Source of the DNA: Sugiyamaella lignohabitans
Lineage: Eukaryota > Ascomycota > Dipodascomycetes > Dipodascales > Trichomonascaceae
Length of the DNA stretch: 64,000 nt
Direction: 5' to 3'
Assembly (NCBI RefSeq): GCF_001640025.1
Contig: NC_031672.1
Location: 806,001-870,000, forward strand
A program made the translations under genes and the position numbers. Below, in pieces: positions 22,363 to 32,379 of this stretch. Each line of letters begins with the position of its first letter. Position 1 is the first letter of the stretch. The notes under the pieces are model-generated. The model was not told the DNA's origin. It worked only from the letters and a program-made list of their open reading frames with translations, and searched no databases.

Positions 22363-22368
22363 TGACTC
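22363..22368 (+). promoter_or_regulatory. Candidate Gcn4 half-site in HIS1 promoter
   Basis: TGACTC, 52 bases before the HIS1 ATG. HIS1 is a classical Gcn4 target, but one six-base match so near the start is weak evidence. Confidence 0.3.
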
Positions 22369-22419
22369 GCTACAAAAGAAAAAGAAATACCGATACATAT
22401 ATACCAGTAATTGTTCGAC

Positions 22420-23616
22420 ATGGATCTCGTCAACCACCTTACTGACAAGCTACTATTTGCAGTTCCTAAGAGTAAGTGTGAAGGAATATCTGTAGACCAT
22501 TGGCTTTTGGACATGGATTATATGGCTTTCGTTGACACGTCATTTGATTTATGAACGTGGATTCAACTATTTTTGTAGAAAGTGGCTCGGATGACGGAAT
22601 GGAGTTTTGAGGAAGATCATGAATGACAAGAGGTGGATCTGATGTGATACAATTTCTGTGTGGTGACAAACAAAACAACCAATTTTTGTTTTTTTCAGCC
22701 ATCAGATAGGTAGAAAGGGTAGAAAGGGCGAGATTTATGAATATAGAAACAATAACTAACACAAACATTAGAAGGACGACTCTATGAAAAAGCCTTGGAA
22801 CTGCTGATTGGAGCAGATATCCAATTCCACCGATCCAACCGATTGGACATCGCTATATCCACCAGTCTTCCAGTAGCACTAGTGTTCCTACCAGCTGCCG
22901 ACATTCCTCGTTTCGTCGGAGAGGGTCGTTGTTCGCTGGGAATCACCGGTATCGACCAGGTGGCCGAGTCTAAAGTTCACGGCTGTAAGAACCTGTTAGA
23001 TCTGAACTTTGGTAAGTGCAAACTGCAAGTACAAGTTCCTGCTGATGGTGCGATTGATGATCCGAAACAGTTGATTGGTAAGACTATTGTCACTTCATTT
23101 ACTAATCTTGCTACTGAATATTTCGGCAAACTGGAAGGCAAGGAGGCCGGCGAGCCCTTAAAGACCCAGATCAAGTATGTTGGAGGCAGTGTCGAGGCTG
23201 CTGTTGCTCTTGGAGTTGCTGATGCCATTGTCGATCTTGTAGAGAGTGGTGAGACCATGAGAGCCGCTGGACTCAAGCCCATTGACACTGTTCTCAGCAC
23301 ATCTGCCCACCTCATTGGATCCTCACACCCTACCCACCCTGAAGTGGCCGAGCTCATCACCTCTCGTATCTCGGGAGTTCTCGCTGCTAAGCAGTACATT
23401 CTGTGTAACTACAATGCTCCTCGTAGCAAACTGGAAGACCTGCTGAAAATCACCCCCGGCCGACGCGCTGCCACCGTCTCGGCCCTCGAAACCGAAGGCT
23501 GGGTGGCCGTCAGTTCCATGGTCGAGCGCAACAGCATCGCCGAGGTCATGGACCAGCTCACAGCTGGCGGCGCCGAAGACATTCTCGTATTCCAGATCTC
23601 TAATTGCCGTGTATAG
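22420..23616 (+). CDS. ATP phosphoribosyltransferase, first step of histidine synthesis
   Basis: Exon 1 (22420-22471) and exon 2 (22772-23616) join to 298 residues; Saccharomyces His1 has 297. The junction restores the N-terminal strand and loop LFAVPKKGRLYEKALELL. Further signatures are GITGIDQVAES, the phosphate-binding region VGGSVEAAVALGVADAIVDL near 145-165, and a C-terminal ACT-like regulatory domain (about 220-298, with KITPGRRAATVSALE) that in the family mediates inhibition by histidine. The enzyme condenses ATP with PRPP as the first committed step. The intron has 300 bp (GTAAGT, CTAAC, TAG) and is the longest coding intron without a GCP element. A GCP C half starts 40 bases after the stop. 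Confidence 0.96.
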
Positions 23617-23655
23617 AATAGACTTTAATGACTTTTTCACTTTTCTGGGGGGTCT

Positions 23656-23716
23656 GCCTCCGGCGGCTGGGGCTCCGCCCCAGACCCTGGTTGCTCCTCT
23701 CGCTTCGCTCGAGTCG
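23656..23716 (+). repeat. GCP solo C half
   Basis: 40 bases after the HIS1 stop, preceded by GGGGGGTCT. Confidence 0.92.
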
Positions 23717-24239
23717 AGCGTAGAGGGTCCCAGCAAGATTCGAGGGTGGTTCATAGCCACTACATCTCGGATCCATTTGCCGTCATAGCAGCAAAGTTCC
23801 TGTCCGGAGTACGACATCTGGTCTGTTGTGAACATTCTCAGTCGTCAACTGACTCTGTCTGTGAGTTTCGCAAATTTTCTTTGAAATCTGATTCGAATCT
23901 TATCTCTATAGTCAGACGATTCCTCTTCCTCAAATAACCAATAAACAGATAAATAAAACATAGTTGAAATAACATACTATAAATAATAAAGATAATCAAC
24001 AAATCCCATCATTCATATATCACCAGGACGACCACACTGGTCTTTACCGGATTTCAGGCTGTTCACTGTGGGTATTTTTCTTGAAACCAATGGAATCCAC
24101 ATTAGAATACCAAGAACAGGTTTGACATTTCAACCAGTACAGGGGAAACGGTCCAGCAACCAGGTGGTAAACCTTCAATGCTTACAGCAAAAAAGCAGGC
24201 CATCTCTACCATAAAGAACTAGCGTTTTCCCCTCAGTTT

Positions 24240-24293
24240 CTCCTGCGAAGCAGGAGCCACGGGGTCTGGGGCAGAGCCCCAGCCGCCGGAGGC
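24240..24293 (-). repeat. GCP solo B half
   Basis: CTCCTGCGAAGCAGGAG, hairpin A with AGA loop, outer core. It lies 32 bases from the stop of the minus-strand protease gene. Confidence 0.92.
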
Positions 24294-24324
24294 ACACCCC
24301 CAGAAAAAACATAACATGATTTAT

Positions 24325-26469
24325 CTACAGAACATGGCCGTCATCAGGAGGAGCTTCGCGAGGCATTTTGCTGCGGCGAAGTGGCGACTTGCTGCGTAGT
24401 CGGTCGGCAACTCCCTTCAGCACTCTAAGACTTCGCGGTGTGTACGTGGTGATTTCCAAGTCTTGGTCGTCGTCATCCTCATCAACCAGTTTCTGACCGT
24501 GAATCTCGTCTGCAGGCTCTATCTCCTGTCCAACCGAATGAGTCTTCCGGCTGCTTCCCGTACTCCCTCCAGCCCCATCACTGCTCTCCATCGATGCCCT
24601 TCGACTCCCTCCACTCTCACCATCACTCCCTAAAACCGGTGTTAGTACACTGAACCGGCCTGTGCCTCCGGCGGCTGGGGCTCTGCCCCAGGCCCCGTGG
24701 CTCCTGCTTCGCAGGAGACTGCTAGGACCGTGGACGCTCGACTTGAGCGAAGCGAAAGGAGCAACCAGGGTCTGGGGCGGAGCCCCAGCCGCCGGAGGCA
24801 GACCCCCCAGAACACGTACCCTTGGCATCGCGTTTGCGGTGGTACACGAGCCTTTTGAGACTTCCGTCGGGTTTTTCCTCCTGGTCGCGCTCGGCTATGA
24901 GCCGGAGAATCGTTTTGAGAATGTACTTGCGACCCTGGTGAGGCGACACCTCGACTCCTCGCAGCCCGAGATTGATATCGTGGCCCGCGTCTACGGCCAC
25001 CAGTCGGTCGACGAGAATTCGTGTCAGTTCGCACACGTATACTCCACAATCAGAACTGTTTTTCTGCTGGGGTGTTTCGACGGCAATCAGACTCAGATCG
25101 AATTGAAAGAACCTGGCTAGTTTAGACACCGTCCGGTTGAGTGCGCTGTAACTCGATCCTTTGAGAGTGTCATAATATAATGCGGTTCGGTCGACGACGC
25201 TGACTACCAGGAGTGACCAATGATATCCTCCTTCTATGGCAGTGACGTCGCTGTTGTCGTTGATGGGTAGAAATACAAATCGTGATTTCTGGATCGGGGG
25301 AAGTACTTCTCGTAGCGACGCTGGGTCGTCTTCGGTGTGCTGGAGCAGGAACGCCATGGACGGCCGGAGAAGAACGATCGAGTCGGTGGACATGGTCTCG
25401 GTCAGAGTCGTCCGCTCGATGTATTCGTACAAAAATGCTATGTTGTTATCAGTGAACCACTCGTAGTCTTTCAGATTATCCAGATCGTTGCGGTATACAG
25501 TCACATCGTAGTCTTGGGGGGTTAGTTGTGCCTCCGGCGGCCGGGCTCCGCCCGGACCTGGTTGTTCCCGCTTCGCGGGAATTTTTACTTACACTGGAGA
25601 ATGGGCTCGGTTTTTGCGACGTGGAGTCCTTCCATGAGGGTGCTGAACAGTTTGAGTCGCGGTTGTCCGAACACGGATTTCTGTACACTTCGTTGTGACG
25701 AGGTCGCGGTGTTGACTAGAGTCGATGAAGCTTCTTCTCCATCAGCAACTGTTCGCGGTGTTTCGCCAGGATCGGACGACTGACTTGTTTCGTTGACTTC
25801 CGCTACTAATGTTTCACCAGTATCATTGCCTCTGTTGACTTCTGCTCTACTCTTTTTATCTCGTGACTCTCTAGCTCTATCACTGGTACCAAAAGTACCA
25901 GAAGTACCAGGAGATCTAGAGATACCACCTGGATCAGCTGGATTACTACCACCAGTAGTAGTGGATGATGATGATGATGATGCTGCTGCTGTATTGGCAG
26001 GTTCACCACTGGTACCTCCAGGATGAACTCCAGACCCAACAGGAGCCATGCTGCTATCAGCAGTTCTTCTCGAGCTCGTGGCTCTTATACTAGTAGGACC
26101 AGATCCTGAGTTATCCAGACTCTCATTACTGGTACCTACAGCACCTATGGATCCAATGGTACCTGTAGTACTCGTGTTAGCGGTAGTATTGCTGTTGCTG
26201 TTGCTGTTACTATAGGTACTCTGGAGACTGGTGGTATTAGATATCGTCGTTTTGATATCATTCTTATGACCATGTGTTTGTTCTCCTTTTCCATTGATAA
26301 TAGATCCTGTTATATTATCACCATGAAACTGCTGGTCTGAAATATTATTCAAAGGCTCGTGATCTGATGCTTGTCGCGATCCTTGTGGAAACAGGCGAAC
26401 TGGAAGCAGATGCCTATGTTTTCGATGAGACGCTGGCTCCGGTTGGTCAGAGTCGGTTTTGAGTGCCAT
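24325..26469 (-). CDS. C48-family cysteine protease, NEDD8-specific (SENP8/NEDP1-like)
   Basis: Three exons (26469-25593, 25512-24820, 24629-24325) give 624 residues. A 290-residue low-complexity N-terminus rich in Ser, Thr and Asn precedes the Ulp1-type domain. The domain opens with YYDVTVYRNDLDNLKDYEWF across intron 1, a start like that of SENP8/DEN1. The catalytic set is visible: GGYHWS (His390), YYDTLKG (Asp407), Gln in ETPQQ (about 441) and NSSDCGVYV (Cys448). SENP8 enzymes mature NEDD8 or remove it from cullins; SUMO-specific Ulp1 lacks the QQ spacing seen here, but I cannot exclude a SUMO protease. The C-terminal 100 residues are acidic then basic. Intron 1 has only 80 bp, 53 of which are a GCP half; intron 2 (190 bp, GTACGT donor) holds a full GCP element. 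Confidence 0.82.
24664..24799. repeat. Full GCP element (B-C), inside an intron
   Basis: 136 bp in intron 2 of the protease gene; spacer ACTGCTAGGACCGTGGACG. Confidence 0.93.
25530..25582 (+). repeat. GCP solo B half with altered stems, inside an intron
   Basis: Makes up two thirds of an 80-bp intron. Hairpin A is CCGGGC-TCC-GCCCGG and B is TTCCCGC-TTC-GCGGGAA; both stems are changed on both sides and remain paired. Confidence 0.92.
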
Positions 26470-26737
26470 AGCCAGTCAATAAATCTGACTATTAATAATA
26501 ATTGTTGGTCGATAAAAGCTCCCTTGGCCGTCTAAATCACCTCTTAGTTGAATCTGTATGTCTGATCTGATCGCAAGCATGACAAGCGAGCGATATGTGG
26601 ATCTCGTGCATGATGCATTATCTGGGGGACTATCGATGGAGCCGCAACAGCTATGATGCAAGGGACCCATGACCTGCAGCAACCGTTTATTTCTTATCGC
26701 ACGAGGCTGATAGGTTGGTACGAACTGGTCCCTTATT

Positions 26738-26793
26738 GCCTCCGGCGGCTGGGGCTCCGCCCCAGACCCCGTGGTGCTCCGCTTCGCGGAGCT
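26738..26793 (+). repeat. GCP solo B half, GCTCCGC stem type
   Basis: GCTCCGCTTCGCGGAGC hairpin after the core; about 270 bases upstream of the protease ATG. Confidence 0.92.
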
Positions 26794-26985
26794 ATCAAGG
26801 ACTCGCTGATGTGTATATCGGATAAAAGGAACTTGTTCGGTTTTTCGGTGGTGTGAGTAGAATGGAGGTTATTTTTATATTTTGATGTTATCTCCATTAC
26901 CTTTATAATCAGTTTTCGGTGGGTTATCTGATAAAGTTACTTTTAGAAAGCGAGTAAGCTCATCGTTCCGTACCCCAGACAAGTA

Positions 26986-27017
26986 CCCCTGAGAAGCACC
27001 CCTGAGTGTTGATCCCC
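26986..27017. promoter_or_regulatory. Cluster of three stress-response elements
   Basis: CCCCT occurs three times in 32 bases (26986, 26998, 27013), the Msn2/4-type STRE on the minus strand. It lies between divergent genes, so the target is unclear. Confidence 0.4.
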
Positions 27018-27488
27018 TGCAGCTGTTAATTGAATAAAGTTGACAGCGTAATTAGTGCCTCAAAGTTTATTCAAGAATATGGTTGAACATGGTGGATATT
27101 CTAGAGTCTTTTAAGCGAGTAAATTGGTCCAGATGGCGTTTGCATCGCTAGATAGAGCTCCATTTGATTCTTGTTAGAAAGTGATATGGCAGGAAGAGGA
27201 GAGGTTATTGTGTGTTCTTGTTACCAGTCATATAAGCTAAAAATAATCAATTGAGAGGGTTTTTGGGTAGTAATTGCTTGATCTGAGAGTGAATAAGCCT
27301 GGTAAACTGTAGAAAACAAGAAAAACAAGAAAAAAATAGGTCAGCTAGGTGAGTGATGAGTCTCATCTCCTATGGTTCTGATGCCTCACCCCCGCCAATT
27401 GCCGTCAATACCCCTCAACTCTGACTCCGAACCACCTCCAAAATCCACAACCCACCCGCGACCCCAAAAATAACACCCCTGCCCGTTC

Positions 27489-27548
27489 CGACTCGAGCGG
27501 AGCGAGAGGAGCCACGGGGTCTGGGGCGGAGCCCCAGCCGCCGGAGGC
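27489..27548 (-). repeat. GCP solo C half in the GLN4 promoter
   Basis: Ends 161 bases before the GLN4 ATG, one of few copies close to a start codon. Confidence 0.92.
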
Positions 27549-27709
27549 AGAACCCCCCAGAAGCAGGGACCAGTGATGTTAGGGTTTCGTGCAATGGAAA
27601 ATTATATAGAGCGGCAGGGAGATGATGGGAAAGTGATTATCATATCATTAGATAACAGAAATTTGACTCATCGGCTGAGAAAGACCATTGATATCGGCGG
27701 TATTTTAGC

Positions 27710-30196
27710 ATGAGTGAGGTAGACGAACTGGCAGTCAAGTTCGAGAAGACGCTTGGGTTTAAGGAGACCAAGGTCAAGGAGATTCTGAAGAACACGAAGG
27801 TGTCAGGGTCGTTGGACGAGATCCTGGCCGAGGCTGGGGTGGATGAGGCACATCCTGTAGAGGACGCATCGGTGGCTACTTTGCTTCATTCATTGGCTCA
27901 ATTGTCGAAAGATGCTGACGAGCAATTGAAAAAGGGAAGAAAGAGTTTGTCTGACTTGATTGCTAATAGTGGAGGACAGATCAAGACCAATGTTCAATTG
28001 AACGGTGGTTGGGATTACATTGTCCGAGTAGTCAAAGATGGCAAATCTGTTGATAGAGAAGAATTGGAAAAGGAGTCCGGTGTTGGTATTGTGGTTACTG
28101 ATGACCAGATCAAGGAATCGGTGGCAAAGTATATTAAAGAACACGAGGCAGAGCTCGTGGAGAAGAGATATAAACTGGCACCTACTGTGATTGTGGGTGT
28201 TAAGCAACTGCCAGAACTCAAATGGGCCAATCCAGCTGCTTTCAAACCTATTATTGATGAGCAGATTCTGGCTTTATTGGGTCCCAAAGATGAACGTGAT
28301 GTGGTTAAGAAGGAGAAAAAGAAGAAGGCTGATACAAAACCTGGTGCTGCTGGTACTGGATCAGATGCCAAATCTGATTCCGGTGCTGGAGCTGGAGCTG
28401 GTGCTGGATCAGCTCGATCCATGTTTACGGAAGGATTTTTGGGCAGTTTACACAAACCAGGTGAGAATGCTCAAATATATCCCGAGCGGATGAAAGAGCA
28501 TCTCAAGTTCACGGGCGGTCATGTCATGACCCGATTCCCCCCTGAACCCAATGGATACCTGCACATTGGACATTCCAAAGCCATTGCTATTAATTTTGGA
28601 TTTGCTCAATATTACAATGGCAAATGTTATCTTCGTTTTGACGATACAAACCCCGAGGCTGAGGAGGAGCAGTACTTTACATCTATTAAGGAGATTGTCG
28701 AATGGCTCGGTTTCAAGCCATGGGCTATTACCTACTCTTCTGATTATTTTGATCAATTGTATGAACTGGCGGAGCAGCTCATTTTGAAAGATTTGGCCTA
28801 TGTTTGTTTCTGTACAGCTGAAGAAATGAAGGCTCATCGAGGTATTTCTGAAGACGGTACTAGAGGCGGTAAACGTACTCCTTGTAAACACCGATCACAA
28901 TCGACTGAGGAGAACTTGAAGCTGTTTAGAGAAATGAGAGATGGTAAATATGCCAAGGGAGAAGCTACGTTGCGAATGAAACAGGATCTCGAGAACCCCA
29001 ATCCCCAAATGTGGGATCTGGTGGCATACCGGGTGTTGAACGCAACTCACCACCGAACAGGCGATAAGTGGAAGATCTATCCTACCTATGATTTCACCCA
29101 CTGTCTGGTGGATTCTATAGAAAACATCTCGCACTCGCTGTGTACATTGGAATTCTATCTTTCCAGAGAGTCGTACGATTGGTTGTGTAATGCCCTTTGC
29201 GTGTACAGACCGCAGCAACGCGAGTCGGGCAGACTCAATGTTACCGGTACTATTATGAGCAAGAGAAAGATTCTCAAGTTGGTTAATGACAAGATTGTTC
29301 GTGGCTGGGACGACCCTCGATTGTTCACCCTTGTGGCCATTCGTCGTCGCGGAGTTCCTCCTGGTGCTGTTTTGTCGTTTATTGCCGAGCTCGGTGTTAC
29401 CACCACCAACAGTACTATTCAAGCGTCGAGATTCGAGAATTCCGTGAGAAAGTACCTTGAAGACAGTACACCACGATTGATGATGATTCCTGACCCAGTT
29501 CCTGTGATTCTCGACAACCTTCCTGAGGACCATTTGGAGTTTGTGTCGGTGCCATTCAAGCCTGGTAACCCCGACTTTGGCGAGCACACGGTGCCATTTA
29601 CACGAACTGTGTATGTCGACCGTAGCGATTTCCGTGAAGAGGCATCGAAAGACTATTTCCGATTAGCACCTGGTCAGTCTGTTGGACTTTTGAAGGTGCC
29701 TCATAATATCCGAGTGACATCGTTCAAGAAAGACGATAACGGACTGGTGACTGAGATCCATGCCCATTATGAAAACGACATTCCATTTAAAAAGCCCAAG
29801 ACTTTCATCCAATGGGTAGCCCACGCCCCTGCACACAACTCGCCAGTACGTATTGCAGAAACCAGACTGTTTAACCAACTGTTCAAGTCCGAGAACCCTG
29901 ATTCTAACCCCGACGGGTACCTAGCCGACATCAACCCCGACTCGGAAATCATTCTCCGCAACTCCATCATCGAGACCGGTTTCTTCGAAGTCAAAGAACG
30001 GTCTCCCTGGACCATCACCAAACCCGGCGAAGAAAAAGATATCCTCGCTGGCCACGACAAGAAGGGCGCTCCCGAAGCCGTCCGTTTCCAAGCACTCCGC
30101 GTCGGGTACTTCTGTCTCGACAAAGACTCCACCCCCGACAGCATCGTCCTCAACCGCATCGTCACCCTCAAAGAGGACACCGCCAAGAACAACTAA
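27710..30196 (+). CDS. Cytosolic glutaminyl-tRNA synthetase
   Basis: A single exon of 828 residues; yeast Gln4 is 809. The N-terminal appended domain (about 1-215) is typical of eukaryotic GlnRS and is joined by a Lys then Gly/Ala-rich linker. The class I catalytic core begins near 270 with the HIGH motif in PPEPNGYLHIGHSKA; its Leu is encoded by CTG, showing standard decoding. The KMSKS equivalent is TIMSKRKI near 515. The C-terminal half carries the anticodon-binding beta-barrels. The enzyme charges tRNA-Gln with glutamine. The ATG at 27710 gives the expected MSEVDEL start. A GCP C half begins 67 bases after the stop. Confidence 0.97.
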   Translation: MSEVDELAVKFEKTLGFKETKVKEILKNTKVSGSLDEILAEAGVDEAHPVEDASVATLLHSLAQLSKDADEQLKKGRKSLSDLIANSGGQIKTNVQLNGGWDYIVRVVKDGKSVDREELEKESGVGIVVTDDQIKESVAKYIKEHEAELVEKRYKLAPTVIVGVKQLPELKWANPAAFKPIIDEQILALLGPKDERDVVKKEKKKKADTKPGAAGTGSDAKSDSGAGAGAGAGSARSMFTEGFLGSLHKPGENAQIYPERMKEHLKFTGGHVMTRFPPEPNGYLHIGHSKAIAINFGFAQYYNGKCYLRFDDTNPEAEEEQYFTSIKEIVEWLGFKPWAITYSSDYFDQLYELAEQLILKDLAYVCFCTAEEMKAHRGISEDGTRGGKRTPCKHRSQSTEENLKLFREMRDGKYAKGEATLRMKQDLENPNPQMWDLVAYRVLNATHHRTGDKWKIYPTYDFTHCLVDSIENISHSLCTLEFYLSRESYDWLCNALCVYRPQQRESGRLNVTGTIMSKRKILKLVNDKIVRGWDDPRLFTLVAIRRRGVPPGAVLSFIAELGVTTTNSTIQASRFENSVRKYLEDSTPRLMMIPDPVPVILDNLPEDHLEFVSVPFKPGNPDFGEHTVPFTRTVYVDRSDFREEASKDYFRLAPGQSVGLLKVPHNIRVTSFKKDDNGLVTEIHAHYENDIPFKKPKTFIQWVAHAPAHNSPVRIAETRLFNQLFKSENPDSNPDGYLADINPDSEIILRNSIIETGFFEVKERSPWTITKPGEEKDILAGHDKKGAPEAVRFQALRVGYFCLDKDSTPDSIVLNRIVTLKEDTAKNN

Positions 30197-30262
30197 TCCC
30201 CCTATACAAACCTTGCTACTAATACAACCACTTTTGCTTCACTCCTTGCCGAGGGAAATGCT

Positions 30263-30323
30263 GCCTCCGGCGGCTGGGGCTCCGCCCCAGACCCCACGGC
30301 TCCTCTCGCTTCGCTCGAGTCGG
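30263..30323 (+). repeat. GCP solo C half
   Basis: 67 bases after the GLN4 stop. Confidence 0.93.
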
Positions 30324-30383
30324 TCCGTCGAGGTTCCCCGGCAATTTTCTGGGGTCCGTGCCGCAACTCTGGGAGGTCATTCT

Positions 30384-30519
30384 GCCTCCGGCGGCTGGGG
30401 CTCCGCCCCAGACCCCGTAGCTCCTGCTTCGCAGGAGTTTGCTAGGACCGTCGACGGACCGACCCGAGCGAAGCGAGAGGAGCAGCGGGGTCTGGGGCGG
30501 AGCCCCAGCCGCCGGAGGC
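30384..30519. repeat. Full GCP element (B-C)
   Basis: 136 bp, spacer TTTGCTAGGACCGTCGACGG; nearly identical to the copy at 31213, so the spacer is part of the element. The two flank the calcium sensor gene. Confidence 0.95.
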
Positions 30520-30593
30520 ATTAGGGTCCGGCCCATAATGAACACGTCGCATTTGCAGTTCGCCAGCGGGTGAGGAGGAGTTTGAGGGTAAAG

Positions 30594-31184
30594 ATGGGCG
30601 GTCAAGAGAGCCGGTCGGATGTGTATTGGGACGAGCTGGTGCGGACGACGTATTTCAGCCGACGCGAACTGAGGTCGTGGCAGAAGATATTTTTCAGGAG
30701 ATGTCCTTCGGGGAGGATGACGAGAGACCAGTTGCACGAGTACTGGACAGAGATGCATCCTCTCACACCAAGAGCGTTTACTGATAACCTGTTTCGTGCT
30801 ATTGACATTTATAGTCGAGGGGTTATTGGCTTTTCAGAGTTCGTTACTTTTCTCAGTATCACCACTAGGGGATCTATAGAAGAACGACTGCGATGGGACT
30901 TTTCACTCTGCGACATTGACGGCGACGGGACCATCAGCCGCGACGACCTGCTCGCGTACTTCACCGGAGTGTACACCCTTAACGGACCAGACACAACCTA
31001 CCCGCCAGACGAAGACACCCCGCAAAAATACGTCGACAAGTTTTTCCTTCTGGTCGACACCCAGCACAAAAATCACCTCACCTTCACCCAATTCTCCGAG
31101 GGATACAAATCACACCCCAGCCTCTACAACGTGCTTCCCAACTCACCTCTGTCACCCATAACTCCCTCAGACGGGCCAAACTAA
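30594..31184 (+). CDS. EF-hand calcium sensor of the NCS/frequenin type
   Basis: A single exon of 196 residues; the start MGGQESRSD matches an N-myristoylation site (Gly2, Ser6). The N-terminal TTYFSRRELRSWQKIFFRRC followed by PSG is the hallmark of frequenin-like sensors such as yeast Frq1, which binds the phosphatidylinositol 4-kinase Pik1. Only one EF loop looks functional: DIDGDGTISRDD (EF3), and even there position 12 is Asp instead of Glu. The EF2 loop DIYSRGVIGFSE and EF4 loop DTQHKNHLTFTQ lack most ligands, whereas both are intact in Frq1. So this is either a divergent Frq1 orthologue or a calcium-insensitive paralogue; I leave the symbol open. GCP elements lie on both sides, 74 bases before the ATG and 29 bases after the stop. 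Confidence 0.82.
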   Translation: MGGQESRSDVYWDELVRTTYFSRRELRSWQKIFFRRCPSGRMTRDQLHEYWTEMHPLTPRAFTDNLFRAIDIYSRGVIGFSEFVTFLSITTRGSIEERLRWDFSLCDIDGDGTISRDDLLAYFTGVYTLNGPDTTYPPDEDTPQKYVDKFFLLVDTQHKNHLTFTQFSEGYKSHPSLYNVLPNSPLSPITPSDGPN

Positions 31185-31212
31185 ACCTATCCACACTGTT
31201 TACGGGGGTCCT

Positions 31213-31348
31213 GCCTCCGGCGGCTGGGGCTCCGCCCCAGACCCCGTAGCTCCTGCTTCGCAGGAGTTTGCTAGGACCGTCGACGGACCGACTCGAGCGG
31301 AGCGAGAGGAGCAGCGGGGTCTGGGGCGGAGCCCCAGCCGCCGGAGGC
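31213..31348. repeat. Full GCP element (B-C)
   Basis: 136 bp, 29 bases after the calcium sensor stop; near-identical to 30384-30519 including the spacer. Confidence 0.95.
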
Positions 31349-31366
31349 GAGTCGCGGGCCCCGTGT

Positions 31367-31495
31367 GCCTCCGGCGGCTGGGGCTGCGCCCCAGACCCCG
31401 TGGCTCCTGCTTCGCAGGAGTTTGCTGGGACCGTGGACGAGCCCACTCGAGCTGGAGCGAAAGGAGCAGCAAGGTCTGGCGCTGGCGGCCGGCCC
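31367..31495. repeat. Full GCP element (B-C), decayed right end
   Basis: Intact B half (hairpin A loop TGC). The C half has point changes and its last core reads GCGGCCGG. It starts 18 bases after the previous copy. Confidence 0.85.
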
Positions 31496-32227
31496 AGTTG
31501 GGGCATTTCAGGGGGTAGCCGCGGCGTGCCGCCAGGGGGTGAAATATTACGCAATTGGGGAGGGCGATGGTGTCAGCGAGCGAGAGTGTGCGACTGGGGG
31601 TGAATCCGGTTAGGAGATGAAAGAGGTGGAGGAGGGAGGATTGGGGTGGCAAAAAGTGTCTAGGGGGGTTGAAAGAGGAGGGGGGTGATGAAGGTTAGGA
31701 TGAGTGCAGGCAGGGGAGCGAACCTCGTTCCTGTGGAGGGGCTGCGAGCGGATCGCAGGCTGAGGTCGAATGGGGAATGATGTTACTCGATTGGCATGTA
31801 CGTGGCCAGCCTCTGTGGAGTGCAGATACCCCTATTTTTTGTTTTTTTGTTTTTTTTCTTATCAGTTGATGAACCGGAGTCCGCGAAAGGCAGATGCGTG
31901 GAACCAAGCAAGTTGCAAGCTCGATGCCATCTTACGCAATATCGTAATGTATCACGAAATTGGCCCTATCGGGGTGGGTAGTATGGCAGTCGCTCCTATC
32001 GGATAAACAAGATTCTCTGTATCGGGGTGATCGGCTAGTGATAGTCCAAGATACTATTTATGATATGCATCGAACGGGCGAAGAAGCACAAGAGAACCAC
32101 CGAGAAAATACCAGAAAGGGGCTGGACGGACCGGAGCGTCTTTAGAAAGTGCTTTGTAGTGCCTTGTGATGCCTTGTGGTGCCTTGTGATGCACGGGCAT
32201 CGAATGTGTGCTGATTGTTGGTGGTCT

Positions 32228-32379
32228 GCCTCCGGCGGCTGGGGCTCTGCCCCAGACCCCGTGGCTCCTCTCGCTCCGCTCGAGTCGTCTTCCCGTTTCC
32301 CCCGCCGTTCACGGTCCTAGCAAACTCCTGCGAAGCAGGAGCCACGGGGTCTGGGGCGAAGCCCCAGCCGCCGGAGGCA
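32228..32379. repeat. Full GCP element (C-B), long spacer
   Basis: 152 bp. C half, spacer with CCCGTTTCCCCCGCCGTTC, B half with GAA loop in hairpin A. Confidence 0.93.

Larger units (their letters stand above)
21260..22419. other. Intergenic region upstream of HIS1
   Basis: Contains two GCP halves (21486 and 21836) and no credible gene. Frames read through the GCP halves in either strand encode only repeat translation. Confidence 0.6.
23617..24324. other. Space between HIS1 and the NEDD8 protease gene (convergent)
   Basis: Two GCP halves sit at the edges, one near each stop codon. The AT-rich middle holds nothing recognisable. Confidence 0.6.
26470..27709. other. Divergent promoter of the NEDD8 protease and GLN4
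   Basis: 1.24 kb with two GCP halves (26738 and 27489) and a cluster of stress elements. No credible gene. Confidence 0.6.
30197..30593. other. Space between GLN4 and the calcium sensor gene
   Basis: More than half of this short promoter is GCP sequence (30263-30323 and 30384-30519), ending 74 bases before the next ATG. Confidence 0.7.

Noticed and set aside
17395..31515. GGGCATTTCAGGGG shared near 17400 and 31502 as a second repeat family
   Set aside because: Only 14 bases match and flanks are unrelated; could be chance.
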